Below, one piece after another: positions 7,652-16,900 of a DNA stretch of 40,915 nt. The translations under genes were made by a program, and so were the position numbers. Within the stretch, counting starts at the first letter, position 1, and every line of letters starts with the position of its first letter. Source of the DNA: Acidobacteriota bacterium (GTDB lineage: Bacteria > Acidobacteriota > Terriglobia > Terriglobales > Acidobacteriaceae); the NCBI GenBank assembly GCA_021791875.1, contig JAJYVU010000029.1:1-40915 (forward strand), given 5' to 3'. The notes under the pieces were generated by a model. That model searched no databases. It was not told where the DNA came from and was given only the letters and a program-made list of their open reading frames with translations.

Positions 7652-9784
7652 ATGGCCAGTGCAACGGTTGCCCGCACCGACACCCGAAGTTTTGGGGCGT
7701 GGTTTGTCGACTTTCTGCGCAGCGAGCTGGCGCCGTATCCGGGTCGCGGCCTGCTGGTAGCCCGCATGGTGATTTCGGCGACGATCACCATGATTCTCAT
7801 CATGACCTTCCGCATTCCGGGCGGAGCGGTGGGTCCGCTGTACGCATTTATCATCTCGCGCGAAAACCTGGTGTCGAGTGCGAAATCGGCGCTGAATGTC
7901 AGTATTGCGTTTGGCGCCTGTGCGCTGTTTGTGCCCATTGGCGGGCGAATGTTCGGGTCCATCCCGTTGACGCATTTCTGCTGGGAAGCGGTCAGCATTT
8001 TTCTGATTTTCTTTTTGATCCGTACGCTGGATAACTACACCATTGCCAGCGGCATAGGATTGATCGGGACTACAGCGTTGGCGATCTGGTATTTGCCGGG
8101 GCCGGCGGAACGCAACGTTGAATTGACGCTATGGGGTGTGCTGGCTCCAACGATTGGCGCAGCTGTGACCATCGCAGTGGAAGCGGTCTTTCATGCCTTT
8201 CAAAAACAGGATGAGTTGACGCTGGGTATTCATCACAGGCTGAAGACGATTGAAGACCTGCTGCGGTGCCTGGCCGACTGTGAAGTCATTCCGGCTGATC
8301 TGGATCGGCGGATTACACAAGAGGCGATGGTGGGCGTCGGCGGTTTGCGACGGTTTGTTACGAGGTCGAACTATACGCGTATTTATCGGGCGCAAATGAA
8401 CGCGGTGGTGTCACTGACGGGAAGGTCTGTGGACTTTGCCGCTGCAATCGCGCACACGACTCCCGAGCTGGGGCCAGCGGATCAGCAGGTTGCGCGCGAG
8501 CTGGCTCAACAGCTGGCTTCGATTCAGCAGTGCATGAAGGACGGGTGCAGTCCGCCGGTGCTGGAGTGGGTTGCCACGCCTTCGACGTTGCCACTGCTGC
8601 GGGAACTGGAAGAGATGTTTTCACTGATTCCGAAGGTGCTGGAAGGATCAGCGTCCCTGGAGGAATTCGAAGCTTTCACGGAGCGTGTGCAACCGCAGTC
8701 CCGTATTTTCGTTCGCGACGCATTTCAAAATCCTGAACACCTGCGTTATGCGCTCAGCGGGTGCCTGGCGGGGATGCTGTGCTACGTCACCTACATGGTG
8801 CTGGGCTGGCCCGGGCTTGCCACCTCTGTGACGACGTGTGCGCTGACTGCGCTCTCCAACATCGGGTCATCGCGGCAGAGGCAACTGCTGCGTATCGCCG
8901 GGGCTGTAATCGGCGGATTTGTCTTTGGGATGGGTGCGCAGATCATTGTCTTGCCGTGGTTGAACGGCATTACAGGATTCACGCTGTTGTTTGCGGCGGT
9001 TACTGCATTTGCCGCATGGATTGCGACGTCGAGCACGCGACTTTCCTACGGCGGGCTCCAGATTGCGCTGGCCTTTTACCTGATCAACGTGAACGAATTT
9101 CACATTCAACTTTCGCTCACGATTGCACGAGATCGCGCATTGGGTGTGCTGCTGGGAATTTTCATGATGTGGCTGGTGTTTGACCGGCTGCATCCCAAGA
9201 CGGCGGTGAAACAGATGGTGGAGACCTTCACCGACAATCTGAATCTGCTGGCGAAGCTGAGTGCATTTGCCCTGCCGAGCCACGATGCCGGAGCGATTGC
9301 GCGGGTACGGCGACTGCGTGCCCGCATCAATGGCAACTTTGCCGCGGTGAACGCGCAGGCCGACGCCGTGCCTTTCGAAATTGGCCCGCTTCGCAATCAA
9401 CATATGGCCGCGCGCGACCGTATTCGCCGGTGGCAGGCAGCCCTCCGCACATTTTTCCTGCTGGAGCTGGCATTGTTGCAATACACCGCATTTGCCATGG
9501 CGGCGACGGTGTCTGAAAAGACACTCAGAGACATAGAAGAATTTGACGGGATCTGCGTGGAGAAACTCGAAGCCATGGCGACCTACCTGAAAGCTCAGCA
9601 AGAGGCTGAACCGGAGATCCCACAGGAGAAACGGCAAAGCGGCCCGGCGTGGCCGGCGTGGATGGAAGTTGGGAGCGAAGAGGAAAAACAGCGCGGAATT
9701 CTTTCGCTGGCACGTGAGCTGGCGAGGATTCTTGACCGGCTGTGGGATGAGATGGCGGCCGCTCCGCTGTACGCGGTGGAGTAG
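7652..9784 (+). CDS. FUSC-family inner membrane efflux protein (MdtO-like)
   Basis: This 710-residue protein belongs to the fusaric-acid-resistance/aromatic-acid-exporter superfamily. It has the duplicated layout of that group: an N-terminal hydrophobic block (about residues 30-190, about six helices), a soluble region of about 170 residues, a second helical block (about 370-510, with GCLAGMLCYVTYMVLGWPGL and LSYGGLQIALAFYLINVNEF), and a C-terminal cytoplasmic helical domain. The second block carries the conserved FUSC signature region, and MWLVFDRLHPK closes the membrane part. It is the last gene of the tolC-ytcA-hlyD-fusC operon, with three-base spacing to the adaptor. The substrate is unknown; relatives export aromatic acids or drugs, which is only an analogy here. 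Confidence 0.92.
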   Translation: MASATVARTDTRSFGAWFVDFLRSELAPYPGRGLLVARMVISATITMILIMTFRIPGGAVGPLYAFIISRENLVSSAKSALNVSIAFGACALFVPIGGRMFGSIPLTHFCWEAVSIFLIFFLIRTLDNYTIASGIGLIGTTALAIWYLPGPAERNVELTLWGVLAPTIGAAVTIAVEAVFHAFQKQDELTLGIHHRLKTIEDLLRCLADCEVIPADLDRRITQEAMVGVGGLRRFVTRSNYTRIYRAQMNAVVSLTGRSVDFAAAIAHTTPELGPADQQVARELAQQLASIQQCMKDGCSPPVLEWVATPSTLPLLRELEEMFSLIPKVLEGSASLEEFEAFTERVQPQSRIFVRDAFQNPEHLRYALSGCLAGMLCYVTYMVLGWPGLATSVTTCALTALSNIGSSRQRQLLRIAGAVIGGFVFGMGAQIIVLPWLNGITGFTLLFAAVTAFAAWIATSSTRLSYGGLQIALAFYLINVNEFHIQLSLTIARDRALGVLLGIFMMWLVFDRLHPKTAVKQMVETFTDNLNLLAKLSAFALPSHDAGAIARVRRLRARINGNFAAVNAQADAVPFEIGPLRNQHMAARDRIRRWQAALRTFFLLELALLQYTAFAMAATVSEKTLRDIEEFDGICVEKLEAMATYLKAQQEAEPEIPQEKRQSGPAWPAWMEVGSEEEKQRGILSLARELARILDRLWDEMAAAPLYAVE

Positions 9785-9917
9785 AGATGATTTTGCCATT
9801 GCCACGCTACACCCGAGTGGGAATAGTGCGGGTTTCCTCGCCGACAAGACTGCGCCGGGTACCGCAGTGTTAGGGAAGATGCACCGGAGATCTCTCGGGC
9901 CTACAGCGAGAAGGCCT

Positions 9918-10286
9918 ATGCTCAAGGACATGACACTGGACTGGACTGTTGGAGCGCTTGCGGACGGCCTGGAGTGCTACAGGAGGAGAGAATTTTTTGA
10001 AGCGCATGAGCACTGGGAGAGCGTGTGGCTCAGGCTGGATGAGCCAGTGAAAGGCTTTCTTCAGGCACTGATTCAGACGTCGGCGGCATTTCATCACTAC
10101 AGGAACGGGAATTTGGCGGGAACAGTCTCGTTGCTGACGAGGGCGCTGCGACGGCTGGAGCGGTGCGATGTTGCGTTTGGTGGCATCGCCGTGGGGCCGT
10201 TACGCGAGGGAATTCGCGGGTGGTTGAGTGGGCTGGAAGCGGGCGCTGTTCCGGAAGCTGCTCCGGAGATTCATCCGCTGCACTGA
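9918..10286 (+). CDS. DUF309 domain protein
   Basis: This small all-helical protein of about 122 residues has the DUF309 signature: a YRRREFFEAHEHWE helix followed by VKGFLQALIQTSAAFHHY, which places conserved Glu, His and Trp residues in a likely ligand or metal pocket. ATG 9918 is chosen because GAGAAGG lies just upstream; ATG 9930 and ATG 9879 are alternatives, and the longer reading to 9669 only overlaps the FUSC gene. It sits 133 bases downstream of the efflux operon on the same strand and may or may not share its transcript. The biochemical function of the family is unknown. Confidence 0.8.
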   Translation: MLKDMTLDWTVGALADGLECYRRREFFEAHEHWESVWLRLDEPVKGFLQALIQTSAAFHHYRNGNLAGTVSLLTRALRRLERCDVAFGGIAVGPLREGIRGWLSGLEAGAVPEAAPEIHPLH

Positions 10287-10347
10287 GGAAACAAAACAGA
10301 CGGGAGCCTGAGCATCTCTGGGAAGTTTGGAGAGTGAGCGCCGGAGC

Positions 10348-11109
10348 TTATGGAAATGTGAGTCCGGCCTGCTCTGGATTGCGCAGGTCGGGGATGACGG
10401 GCTCGGCGGTAGCGAGGGCTCCGAAGAGGCCGGCCGGCAGGGTGAGGTCGGTGAGGTGCCATGGCTGGGGGATTCCCGATGCGTTTGCGGCCATGATGAT
10501 GGATGGCGCGCTGGGTGTGGACGCGTGAGGCAGCAGGCCGGTTTCTGTTCGTTTGAGGTGGATGTAGACACCCTGACTGTCCGCCTTGCCGACGGCTTCT
10601 TTGCGGGTCCAGCAGCGGAAGAAGGCGGCGTCCTGTTCGTAAGGGGCGATTTGAAGCATTTGGGCGTGCTCAATCGGGGTAAGGACGCGTCTCCAGAGGG
10701 CGGGATTGACCTGGTGGGGCGTCTGGATATCGATACCGATTTCCATGCTGTGTGCGACAGCCAGAGCGCACCAGTCCTCAGAGTGGCTCAGGTTGAAGGT
10801 GGGAGGATTTGGCGCGTGGAGGCGGGGTTTGCCATTTGGGCCGCGCCGGAAAGCGACCTCGGCGGGTGAACAGTTGAGATAGCCGGCAAGGATTTGTCTC
10901 ATGCCGGTGTGACACCGGACCCAGCGAGCCCGGTGCAGTTGGGGGCGGAAACGGGCGGCTCGGTTGCGCTCGCGTGTGTCGAGCGTGGCCAGTTCGCCGG
11001 GCGAGAGCGGCGTGGATCCGACCTGCCAGATCCAGACGTGGACATGGCCGGAGGGTAGTCCCCAGAGGCTGTTGTCAGGTTGAGCCGGCGATTGGATGGA
11101 GTTCTCCAC
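10348..11109 (-). CDS. 4'-phosphopantetheinyl transferase, Sfp type
   Basis: This 253-residue enzyme moves the phosphopantetheine arm from coenzyme A onto a carrier-protein serine. The family motifs are present: FNLSHSEDW, then GIDIQ (the Mg-binding Asp pair) and, 40 residues later, FFRCWTRKEAVGKADSQG (the W-x-x-KEA helix). Start: the open frame runs to 11349, but that would overlap the divergent dehydrogenase gene and adds low-complexity sequence. GTG 11109 is preferred, and the protein then begins just ahead of the conserved VHVWIWQV strand. The gene is antisense between two plus-strand genes and no carrier protein, PKS or NRPS gene is in the window. It probably serves a distant target. Confidence 0.88.
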   Translation of the reverse strand: MENSIQSPAQPDNSLWGLPSGHVHVWIWQVGSTPLSPGELATLDTRERNRAARFRPQLHRARWVRCHTGMRQILAGYLNCSPAEVAFRRGPNGKPRLHAPNPPTFNLSHSEDWCALAVAHSMEIGIDIQTPHQVNPALWRRVLTPIEHAQMLQIAPYEQDAAFFRCWTRKEAVGKADSQGVYIHLKRTETGLLPHASTPSAPSIIMAANASGIPQPWHLTDLTLPAGLFGALATAEPVIPDLRNPEQAGLTFP

Positions 11110-11252
11110 GCTCTTATTCCAACACGAGGTGTTCCCTGTCACCGCGGGAAGGCGAGGGGGTGAGACAATAAAAGTTGCGCAAAAATGCGCCCCGGGCCCT
11201 CCAGAAGCGGATTGAGGGTGCCCTGAGCGCAAGAATTGAGGTTGCGGAAAGC

Positions 11253-12599
11253 ATGCAAACCATTCTGGAAACACACCCGCTACAAGAGGCGATTCGGCAG
11301 CGCACGGCAAAGCTTGGAGTCGTGGGACTCGGCTATGTGGGGCTGCCACTGGCGATGATGTATAGCCGGGCGGGATTTGCCGTTACCGGTTTCGATGTGG
11401 ATTCCGCCAAAGTGGAGACCCTGAGCCGGGGTGGTTCTTATATAAAGCGCATTCTTCCGGAAGAGATCGCGCAACTTCGTGCCGAGGGATTTTCCGCGAC
11501 CAGCAATTACGCAGGAATTGCGGAGATGGATGCGGTGATGATTTGTGTGCCGACGCCGCTGGATGAGCACCAGGGCCCCGATATGACGTACATCGAATCG
11601 ACGGCCAAGGCCATGGCCCCGCATTTGCGGGCGGGACAGCTGGTGATTCTGGAGAGCACCACATATCCGGGAACGACGGAAGATGTGCTGATCCCGCTGC
11701 TGGAACAGTACAACGGCAAGGGATTAATGGCCTATCGTGATGGTCGGGACGAGAAGGAGTGCTTCCATGTAGCGTTCTCGCCGGAGCGCGAGGACCCCGG
11801 CAATACATCGGTGGAGCGGGCGGATATTCCAAAGGTGGTGGGTGCACCGTCAGAATTGACGAGGACGCTGGCGGGGGAGCTTTACCACTCGATCTTCAAG
11901 CAGATTGTGCCGGTGTCGAGCGCGGCGGCGGCAGAGATGACGAAACTGCTGGAGAATATCTACCGCTGCGTGAATATCGCCCTGGTGAACGAGTTGAAGC
12001 TGCTATGCCTGCGTATGGACCTGGACATCTGGGAGATTATCAACGCGGCGAAGACAAAGCCGTTCGGATTTCAGGCGTTTTATCCGGGTCCTGGCCTGGG
12101 TGGGCATTGCATCCCGATCGATCCTTTTTATCTGTCGTGGAAGGCGAAGGAAGTTGATTTTTCGACGCGGTTCATCAACCTGGCGGGCGAGATCAATACC
12201 TCGATGCCGTATCACATTGTGGAGTCATTGGTAGCGGCGCTGAATGATCGCGGCAAGGCGCTGAAGGGATGCAAGATCCTGGTGCTGGGCATTGCCTACA
12301 AGAAGGATATTGACGACCTGCGCGAGTCGCCGTCACTGACGCTGATTGAAATTCTGCGGAAGCGGGGCGCCGAGGTTTCGTACAACGATCCATATTTTGC
12401 GCACGTGGGGCATGGCCGACACTACGATCTGAATATGAGCTGTGTACCACTCGAAGACCTTGGCGCTTATGACTGCGTGCTGATTGCGACGGATCACTCG
12501 GATTACGACTATGCGCGTATTGTGAAGGAATCGCAGCTTGTGGTGGACACGCGCAACGCGACGAGTGGGATTTTGGCAGCCAACATTGTTCGCTGTTAG
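11253..12599 (+). CDS. wbpA: UDP-N-acetyl-D-glucosamine 6-dehydrogenase, WbpA type
   Basis: This 448-residue nucleotide-sugar dehydrogenase performs a two-step NAD-dependent oxidation of C6 to a uronic acid. The Rossmann motif is GLGYVG at residues 25-30. Conserved CVPTPLDE and LESTTYPGTTE segments and FSPEREDPGN follow. The catalytic Cys286 lies in GPGLGGHCIPIDPFYLSWKA, which matches WbpA-type UDP-GlcNAc dehydrogenases more closely than UDP-glucose dehydrogenases, as does KPFGFQAFYPGPG. LGIAYKKDIDDLRESPS marks the C-terminal domain. ATG 11253 is preferred over TTG 11175. The next gene, an epimerase, starts 30 bases downstream, so the pair likely makes a UDP-amino-sugar uronate for surface polysaccharide. 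Confidence 0.88.
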   Translation: MQTILETHPLQEAIRQRTAKLGVVGLGYVGLPLAMMYSRAGFAVTGFDVDSAKVETLSRGGSYIKRILPEEIAQLRAEGFSATSNYAGIAEMDAVMICVPTPLDEHQGPDMTYIESTAKAMAPHLRAGQLVILESTTYPGTTEDVLIPLLEQYNGKGLMAYRDGRDEKECFHVAFSPEREDPGNTSVERADIPKVVGAPSELTRTLAGELYHSIFKQIVPVSSAAAAEMTKLLENIYRCVNIALVNELKLLCLRMDLDIWEIINAAKTKPFGFQAFYPGPGLGGHCIPIDPFYLSWKAKEVDFSTRFINLAGEINTSMPYHIVESLVAALNDRGKALKGCKILVLGIAYKKDIDDLRESPSLTLIEILRKRGAEVSYNDPYFAHVGHGRHYDLNMSCVPLEDLGAYDCVLIATDHSDYDYARIVKESQLVVDTRNATSGILAANIVRC

Positions 12600-12629
12600 C
12601 ATCGGCGAGTGCAGGTTTCAGAGGAGAGA

Positions 12630-13601
12630 ATGAGGGTTCTGATTACCGGGGCGGCTGGGTTTGTGGGCTCAGCGATTGCGCGGCGCTTGATTGCCGATGG
12701 GCATGCAGTGGTTGGGGTGGATAACCTGATCACTGGAAATTTGGAGAATCTTGCTTCCGTTCGCGACAAGGTTGAGTTTCATGAGGCGGATATCCGCGAC
12801 AAGGCGGCAATGGAGCGGCTCTGCGAGGGAGTCGAGGTTATCTTCCACGAGGCGGCACTGCCCTCGGTGCCAAAGTCAGTGCTGGACCCGTTGACCAGCC
12901 ACCAACACAATGTGGACGGCACACTGGCAGTTCTGCTGGCTGCGCGCGCGAAGGGTGTGCGCCGAGTCGTGTATGCGGCTTCCTCATCTGCTTATGGGGA
13001 GTCGCCGACGCTGCCGAAGCATGAAGGAATGATTCCCGCACCGATTTCGCCCTACGCGGTGCAGAAGCTGACGGGCGAGCTGTATATGCAGTCGTTCGCG
13101 CGGGTGTATGGGCTGGAGACGGTGAGTCTGAGGTACTTCAACGTGTTCGGTCCTTTCCAGGCTGCGAATTCACCGTACTCGGGCGTGCTGGCGAAGTTCA
13201 TTACCGCGATGCTAACGAATGAGTCACCGGTGGCGAATGGGGATGGGCAGCAGAGCCGAGACTTCACCTATATCGACAATGTGGTGGAGGCGAACCTGCT
13301 GGCGGCGGCCGCGCCGGCGGCCAACGTGAGTGGGCGAGTCTACAACATAGCCTGTGGTGAACGGTACTCGCTGGTGGAGACGTTTCGGATTCTGAAGGAG
13401 ATTACCGGGTTTGCCGGCGAGCTGGAGTTTGGGCCGCCGAGAACCGGGGACATTCTGCACTCGCTGGCGGATATCCGGCGGGCGCATGAGGATCTAAAGT
13501 ATTCACCTGGCGTGGGTTTCGTCGAGGGACTTCGACGGACGGTGACGTGGTATGCGGAACGGCTGGGCGTAGTTGTTTCTGCTGTTTCGACAGAGGCCTG
13601 A
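12630..13601 (+). CDS. NAD-dependent nucleotide-sugar epimerase (extended SDR, GalE/WbpP-like)
   Basis: This 323-residue extended SDR has GAAGFVG at residues 7-13 binding NAD and a catalytic Ser in ASSSAYGES. Tyr142 and Lys146 lie in SPYAVQKLTGE. SLRYFNVFGP and the SRDFTYIDNVVEANLLA block are typical of UDP-hexose and UDP-HexNAc 4-epimerases. ATG 12630 has GAGGAGAG immediately upstream; the in-frame GTG 12609 has no site. It follows the WbpA-type dehydrogenase in the same operon. By analogy with WbpA/WbpP or TviB/TviC pairs, the likely product is a UDP-GalNAc-uronate, but sequence alone does not prove substrate specificity. Confidence 0.88.
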   Translation: MRVLITGAAGFVGSAIARRLIADGHAVVGVDNLITGNLENLASVRDKVEFHEADIRDKAAMERLCEGVEVIFHEAALPSVPKSVLDPLTSHQHNVDGTLAVLLAARAKGVRRVVYAASSSAYGESPTLPKHEGMIPAPISPYAVQKLTGELYMQSFARVYGLETVSLRYFNVFGPFQAANSPYSGVLAKFITAMLTNESPVANGDGQQSRDFTYIDNVVEANLLAAAAPAANVSGRVYNIACGERYSLVETFRILKEITGFAGELEFGPPRTGDILHSLADIRRAHEDLKYSPGVGFVEGLRRTVTWYAERLGVVVSAVSTEA

Positions 13602-13902
13602 TTCGGCTATTTTCTCCTATTTCCGTTGACATTCTGATCACGCGTGGGCTGTTCTGGCCTACGTGTCATTGCCGACCGGACGTGAGAGATGTATCGATTG
13701 CAAGAAGTTTTGTTGGATGCTACTAGCTACTGAAGTTGGTTTGTATATGTGCTAATAGCTCGCATACAAATGTCATTCGAACTCCAAAAAAATTCATTGA
13801 ATCTTTAGGTGTGCTGCAGCAGACTATAGCCTCACCAAAACAATAAAGCTCAGCAGCCGTGAGCTGAATGCAGATTCGACCCATGAATTATTGGAGGTAA
13901 GT
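13602..13902. other. 301-bp intergenic region upstream of the Oar-like receptor
   Basis: The region has lower GC than its flanks and should contain the receptor promoter. A TTGACA lies at 13626-13631, but no matching -10 hexamer stands at 16-18 bases, so I do not call it. An inverted repeat at 13740-13770 is listed separately. The last bases carry a strong GGAGGT ribosome-binding site (13893-13898) that selects GTG 13903. Confidence 0.5.
13740..13770. promoter_or_regulatory. Imperfect inverted repeat, possible operator
   Basis: TTTGTAT at 13740-13746 is mirrored by ATACAAA at 13764-13770. Counting inward, 10 of 13 positions pair across a short spacer. It lies about 133 bases upstream of the receptor start, where a dimeric regulator could bind. 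No family of regulator can be named from it, and no regulator gene is adjacent. Confidence 0.3.
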
Positions 13903-16900
13903 GTGACAAGAATTCTTCGAGTTCTCGTTATTACTCTATTTGTTTGCGGCTTTGCTTCACTGGCGTTGGCGCAGATGGCGACGACATCTCTACACGGTGT
14001 TGTTCGCGATCCAAGCGGCGCGGTGATTCCCGGCGCGAAAGTGACCTTAACCGATACCGTGAACCACAAATCCCTGACGACGAACGCGGATGGAACAGGG
14101 ACCTATCTTTTCAACCAACTGACGCCGTCGACGTACACGATCACGGTAACGACTCCCGGATTTGCACCACAGACCAAGGAAGCCGAGCTGCTGGTGAATC
14201 AGCCCGCGACAATTGACTTCAAAATGTCAGTGCAGGCGTCGGCGCAGGTGGTGAACGTAAGCGCGGAAGCGCAGACGCTGAATACGACGAATGCCGAGCT
14301 GGGCGGATCGATGAACAACCAGACGATCCAGGCACTGCCAAGCGAGACGCGAAATGTTCCGGATCTGCTTTCGCTGCAGCCCGGTGTGTTGTATTTGCCG
14401 ACGACGGGCGCGTCTCCGCAGAATCCGGCCGGCGACAGCCGGAGCGGTGCGGTGAACGGCGTGCGTTCCGACCAGAGCGACGTGACGATCGACGGTATCG
14501 ACGATAACAACCAGCTTTACAACTATGCGTTTACGGGCATTTTGCGCGAGACGCAGGACTCGATTCAGGAATTTCGTGTGACGACGTCCAATTCCACGGC
14601 GACCGCGGGCTATTCGGCCGGCGCGCAGATATCGATGATCACGAAATCCGGCACGAACCAGTTTCACGGCGCCGCGTACGAGTACAACCGTCCGACGATG
14701 ACGGTGGCCAACAACTGGTTTAACAAACAGGCTGAGGTAGAGAGCGGGAGGCCCAATATTCCGGGCAAGCTGATCCGCAACATTTTCGGTGTGGATCTCG
14801 GAGGTCCGATCAAGCGGAACAAGCTCTACTTCTTCGCGAACTACGAAGGAACCCGCAAGGCTGAGGATTCACAGCAGGTGCGTGAAGTTCCGACGAAACT
14901 TTATCGGCAGGGCTACCTGAGCTATCAGGGGGATACTACCAGCGGCGTGCAGAACATCACGCTGTCGCCGTCGCAGGTGACGCAATTGGATTCCGGCTGC
15001 CAGGTCTGCAATACGAATGCTTACCCGTACGGTCCGGGACCGGATCCGGAGGCGCTGAAGTACTTCAACCTGATGCCGAAGCCAAACGGCAACCTGCTGG
15101 GGGATGGACTGAACGAGGCGTCATTTTCCTTTGCATCGCCCAATCCGCAGACGCTGAACACGACGCTTGTCCGGATTGACTGGACGCCGAGCGCGAATCA
15201 GCACTTGTTTGTCCACGGCCAACTGCAAAAGGATACGACGCAGAATCCGGAGCAGTTTCCGGGGCAGGGGCCGTCGAGCATTTTCGAGGACAACAGCAAG
15301 GGAATTATCGCCGGGGATACGTGGATCATCTCGCCGAACCTTGTGAACGACCTGCGGTATGGCTACATTCGCCAAGGGAACAGCACACGCGGCGTGGGAC
15401 AGGGCGACTATGTGGATTTCCGATTCCTGGCGACTGCGACGGCGGAAACGCGGACGACGATTCTGTCCATTCCGGTGCACAACGTTGTGGACAACCTGAA
15501 CTGGAATCGCGGCAAGAATGACTTCCAGTTCGGTTTCGACTACCGGTTCATTACGCAGAACCGCTCGTCGAACGTGAACTCATTCCAGAGCGCGAGCAGC
15601 AACCCCTACTGGGTTGGAGGAAATCCTCCCGATCCCTCCACGCTGGGCGAACCTGGAGTTGACACAGGGTTTACGAATTCCTACGGGATTGCGTACGGAA
15701 ACCTGATCGGCATTGTGCCGTCGGTGACGAACGTCTACAACTATGAGATCACGAGCCCGACCAGCGGCACACTGCTGCCAGACGGCGCGTTTATCAACCG
15801 TCACTTCCGTTCGCAGGAGATGGAGTACTATCTGCAGGATACGTGGCGTCCGACGGCGGCTCTGACAATTATTTTCGGCATTCGGCACACGCTGCTGGGA
15901 ACGCCGTGGGAGACGAGCGGGCAGGAGATCGCCCCGACGATCGATACGCACTCCTGGTACCTGGAGCGTGAAGCGGCGGCGCTGAAAGGCCAGATCTACG
16001 AGCCGAACCTGAGCTTCGCGCCGACCGGGCCGTATTACGGCAAGCCGGGTTACTATCCAATGCGGAAGAATGACATAGCTCCACGCCTTTCGTTTGCGCT
16101 GGCATTGGGCAGCAAGATGTCCCTGCGCGGCGGATTCGGGATTTACTACGATCACTTTGGCGAGGCGCTGGTGAACACGTTCGACAAGAACGGTTCTTAC
16201 GGCGTGAGCAGCAGCATCACGAATCCGGCGGGCCTGTACGGATATGAGGACTCACCTCGGTTCGTTAACCGGAACACGCTGCCGTTCAATAACGGCACAC
16301 CTCCGGCGACCGCGACCTTCCCGTATGCGCCGCCGTCGGGCGCGAACGGATTTGCGATTACGTGGGGTCTGGACAGCCAGATGAAGACTCCGTACACCGA
16401 GGCATTTGACCTGTCGTTCGAGCGGGTGCTTCCGCACAACTTCTCGCTGGAGGTCTCCTACTCGGGCACGCTCGGGCGTCATCTGCTGCAGGCGCTGGAT
16501 CTGGCCGAGCCGGTGAACTTTGTTGACACGAAAGGCGGCGGCACATATTTTGCGGCCGGCACCCAGCTCTCGAAGGATGTGGACCGGAACGGTGGGAATC
16601 CCAGTGCCCAGGTCAGTCCGATCAAGTACTTCGAGGACGTTTTCCCGTGGATGGCGAATTTTGACTATCCGGGTGAAAGCGCGACGCAGGCCATCTATAC
16701 CAACGAATGGGCTCCCTATCGCGTACAACTGGGCGCGACGACGGCGCTGGCCGATCTGGACTTCTACGGTCCGATCTTCGGATTTTATCCGGCGCCGAGC
16801 AACTGGGTGCCGCACTTCTGGCAGGGGCAGTTCTCTTCGCTTTATGCATTGTCCGCGATGGGCATGAGCTACTACAACGCGGGTCAGATTACGCTGACGC

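Noticed and set aside
6701..7975. 424-codon minus-strand open frame
   Set aside because: It is antisense to the HlyD adaptor and FUSC genes, with a His/Arg-rich composition typical of shadow frames.
9787..9873. 28-codon frame directly after the FUSC stop
   Set aside because: It is short, basic and without structure; the site before it is explained as the end of the FUSC gene.
11110..11349. N-terminal extension of the phosphopantetheinyl transferase
   Set aside because: It would overlap the divergent dehydrogenase gene and contains no part of the conserved domain.
13626..13631. TTGACA as a -35 box for the receptor gene
   Set aside because: There is no acceptable -10 hexamer at 16-18 bases.
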